DNA of 39,221 bases from a virus. The stretch lies in IMG/VR virus record IMGVR_UViG_3300020122_000125, positions 1-39,221 of that record; one strand, 5' to 3'. This document shows, one piece after another, positions 37,345 to 39,221 of the stretch. Position 1 is the first letter of the stretch, and each line of letters begins with the position of its first letter. The notes beneath the pieces were generated by a model. The model was not told the origin of the DNA, made no database searches, and saw nothing but the letters and a program-made list of their open reading frames with translations. Position numbers and translations under genes: made by a program.

Positions 37345-38291
37345 TGAGCACACTTTATCTAAGCGGCTCGGCCGAGCACAATAGCAATTTGGAATTATTT
37401 CTAACAGATCAACTGTTGGGAATGGGTTCCGCTATTTCGGCAGAACCAGGGAGTTTAGCTTGGATTGAGGCGTTTGCTATCGCAAAGGCATTCAACGCTG
37501 CTTTTAACTTTGTAGAACTAATGGGTAATCAATTAAGCCCAACCAGTCTAAGCATCTTTGCTGATAGGTTTGGTGCTATCTATGGAATTGCAACTCAGGG
37601 TAATGGAATTATTCCAACTAACCTACCTCAAATTCAAACCTATGTTGGATTGAAAGAAGCTGTATTCGGCACTCTACCAAACGAAGCGGCGGTAGGACGA
37701 TACATCTCTATTCTATTGGGACAAGTATTTATTGATTTAGAGTATGTTGATCCACAGATTCAGTCTTTGGCCACCCATGCTCCAGTGCCAGCCACCAGTT
37801 TCTGGTTCAGCCCACTATCTACATTGCTGGTTAGAGTGTGGCGTCCAAGAGATAATCAAGACAACTATTTGATGTCGGAATCTGATTTTTTCAACATTTC
37901 TAATAGCTACAAGAACTTCGTGTTGCCCTGGATGCCGGCTGACATTGCCACCAGAAACTTAGAACTACTCTATCCAGGCAATGACGGGTATGGTGGGTTT
38001 GCCTTAGCCAAGAATGTTATTAATTCTACTGCGGGCTCTACTACCATCACTGGTATCTTCACCGCCTTTACTACTGACCTGGCCAATGTAGCTTTAGGGT
38101 TTCATATGCCGATTGAGGTAGTGGATGATACCAACGCAGTTCATACTTATCATGTAATTGATGTCATTGATGATTTCACTGTAACAATTTTGGAACCAAT
38201 TGTTAATAACATCACCAACCGCACATATAGATTACTTGGCATTCAGATGGATGCACCGCTGGCGCTCGACAATATGTGTTTCAATGTATAA
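37344..38291 (+). CDS. Baseplate-to-fibre connector, Mu gp48-like by position
   Basis: Encodes 315 residues from ATG at 37344 (TAATG); an upstream in-frame TTG lies inside the preceding gene and is not used. The N-terminal half is helical (LFLTDQLLGMGSAISAEPGS, IEAFAIAKAFNAAFNFVELM) and a later DRFGAIYG segment follows. The C-terminal part is beta-rich (STTITGIFTAFTTDLANVAL). Gene order matches Mu gp48, which follows gp47 and joins the baseplate to fibres. Sequence identity is not evident. Confidence 0.5.
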   Translation: MSTLYLSGSAEHNSNLELFLTDQLLGMGSAISAEPGSLAWIEAFAIAKAFNAAFNFVELMGNQLSPTSLSIFADRFGAIYGIATQGNGIIPTNLPQIQTYVGLKEAVFGTLPNEAAVGRYISILLGQVFIDLEYVDPQIQSLATHAPVPATSFWFSPLSTLLVRVWRPRDNQDNYLMSESDFFNISNSYKNFVLPWMPADIATRNLELLYPGNDGYGGFALAKNVINSTAGSTTITGIFTAFTTDLANVALGFHMPIEVVDDTNAVHTYHVIDVIDDFTVTILEPIVNNITNRTYRLLGIQMDAPLALDNMCFNV

Positions 38292-38303
38292 AGGTAATAG
38301 ACA

Positions 38304-39221
38304 ATGACTTTTTCAAAACCATACCCAGGAACATTCGCTTATGAGGGAACTATCCCATCTCAAGCAATGAACTACATCAATGACAATTTTACCCATATTC
38401 TTGATAAAACTGGAGATAACGCCACCAATGGTGGAGGTATCTCTGGTCGAGTAGATGTATTGAGTGGAGCTAATCTACAAATCCAGTCAGGTGGAGTGAT
38501 TACTCTAAATGGTGGAACTATCAATTATAGTTCTGGCACTTTAGTCTTCAATGGTTCATCTGCCATTGCCTTTAATGATACTTCTGGTTTTACATTTAAC
38601 GGTTCTGGTAATGCTATCTTTGGTTCATCTGCCAGTTTATTGATGGCCGGAACTCTAAACATTACTTCTGGCGCTACACTGGGTATCAACTCCGGTGGCA
38701 CTATGCATGTCAAAAGTGGAGCTACTGCCACGGTAGATAACGGTGGTCATTTAGCTATTGCTGGAGGCGGTGAAATCGCGGTAGCCTCGGGTGGTCAAGT
38801 CAATCTCAATGCGGGTTCGTTCTTAAACCTAACCAGTCAAACTACGGTTATTACTGGAAGTTTGGTAGAAGTCACTGGAGCCAGCACGGTCATTTTCAAC
38901 AACAGCGGTGCCAGCTTCTTGACCATTGGAACTGGTAATACTTTCAATGTCCATGGAACTCACAAAACTGATGTATGGCCATCTTGGAACTCTCCAATTA
39001 CCAGACAGGTTATTGAATCAACTACTTCCGGTATTGCTGCTTCTGGCACTTGGGGCGGTGGTTTGCAGTTCGTTTATGATACTGGCGTTGGTGGAGTCTG
39101 GGTAATGCAACTACAGAGAAGCCACAACAAAGCAACTCTTAACCAAATCTTCGTTGGACTTTCTGTTGGAGGCAGCCACTCTGCTGTTCCAGCTAACAGA
39201 CCATCTCTTTCTTTGATTAGA
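38304..39221 (+). CDS. Tail fibre protein, N-terminal part (continues at base 1)
   Basis: Start of a 396-residue protein that wraps through the circle junction to 400; AAAGGT lies upstream of ATG 38304. The N-terminus (FSKPYPGTFAYEGTIPSQAM, then NYINDNFTHILDKTGDNATN) is typical of fibre attachment domains. It is followed by repeated beta-solenoid strands with Gly-Ser turns (TLNITSGATLGINSGGTM, ATVDNGGHLAIAGGGEIAVA). The shaft ends near 39000, then a distinct C-terminal domain begins. The last 127 bases here duplicate bases 1-127. Confidence 0.8.
   Translation, partial: MTFSKPYPGTFAYEGTIPSQAMNYINDNFTHILDKTGDNATNGGGISGRVDVLSGANLQIQSGGVITLNGGTINYSSGTLVFNGSSAIAFNDTSGFTFNGSGNAIFGSSASLLMAGTLNITSGATLGINSGGTMHVKSGATATVDNGGHLAIAGGGEIAVASGGQVNLNAGSFLNLTSQTTVITGSLVEVTGASTVIFNNSGASFLTIGTGNTFNVHGTHKTDVWPSWNSPITRQVIESTTSGIAASGTWGGGLQFVYDTGVGGVWVMQLQRSHNKATLNQIFVGLSVGGSHSAVPANRPSLSLIR
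39095..39221. repeat. Right copy of 127-bp terminal direct repeat
   Basis: Identical to 1-127; see the left copy. The overlap shows that the sequence is circular. Confidence 0.97.

Overview
The window is a complete, circularly closed genome of a tailed double-stranded DNA bacteriophage. The last 127 bases (39095-39221) repeat the first 127 exactly, so the unique length is 39,094 bp, and the open reading frame leaving the right end (starting at 38304) continues in frame at base 1 and stops at 400. The structural genes predict a contractile tail (myovirus morphology) with a tail and baseplate order like that of phage Mu: sheath, tube, frameshifted chaperone, tape measure, DNA-circularisation-like protein, hub, spike, wedge, J-like protein, fibres. 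The head is built by a terminase, portal, scaffold and HK97-type capsid module. No transposase or integrase is visible. The host cannot be named. A small protein with a lipobox and Asp at +2 hints at a Gram-negative bacterium.

Layout. (1) 38304 through the junction to 5351, plus strand: tail fibre and adhesin genes, including a 1154-residue repetitive fibre and two tandem glycine-rich adhesin-like paralogues. (2) 5353-6892, plus strand: a zinc-ribbon protein, three small membrane or coiled-coil proteins resembling a lysis cassette, and a possible PD-(D/E)XK nuclease; no endolysin is recognised. (3) 6893-7430: a non-coding, structured stretch between converging operons, with a probable tRNA-Tyr(GTA), an upstream tRNA-like cloverleaf that lacks an anticodon loop, and a strong terminator. 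(4) 7431-12995, minus strand: a tightly overlapped early-type operon of about 18 small genes, mostly unrecognised, with two HNH endonucleases, three ribbon-helix-helix-like regulators, zinc-ribbon proteins and a lipoprotein. (5) 12996-13342: an AT-rich control region with four copies of GAAAGTGC arranged as a large inverted repeat. (6) 13343-13822, minus strand: a sigma-region-4-like HTH protein. (7) 13921-24850, plus strand: regulators, terminase, portal with a C-terminal ParB/sulfiredoxin-like domain, scaffold, capsid, an inserted HNH gene, connectors and a tail terminator with an IPT/TIG domain. (8) 24884-38291, plus strand: tail and baseplate.

How it works together. The early operon and the late genes diverge from about 13.0-13.9 kb, where the iterons and the sigma-like gene lie; this is the likely switch point and possible origin. 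The late strand packages DNA, builds the head, builds the contractile tail with a -1 frameshift in the chaperone gene, and finishes with fibres and lysis functions. No DNA polymerase, helicase, primase, recombinase or endolysin is recognisable, so replication and lysis either depend on the host or reside among the unrecognised genes.

Most notable signals: an RNA element at 12606-12675 in which one segment can pair with either of two others, one carrying the Shine-Dalgarno of the next gene; the tRNA-like pair; the portal-ParB fusion; the T9 frameshift site; and a hairpin that encloses the start codon of the inserted HNH gene.
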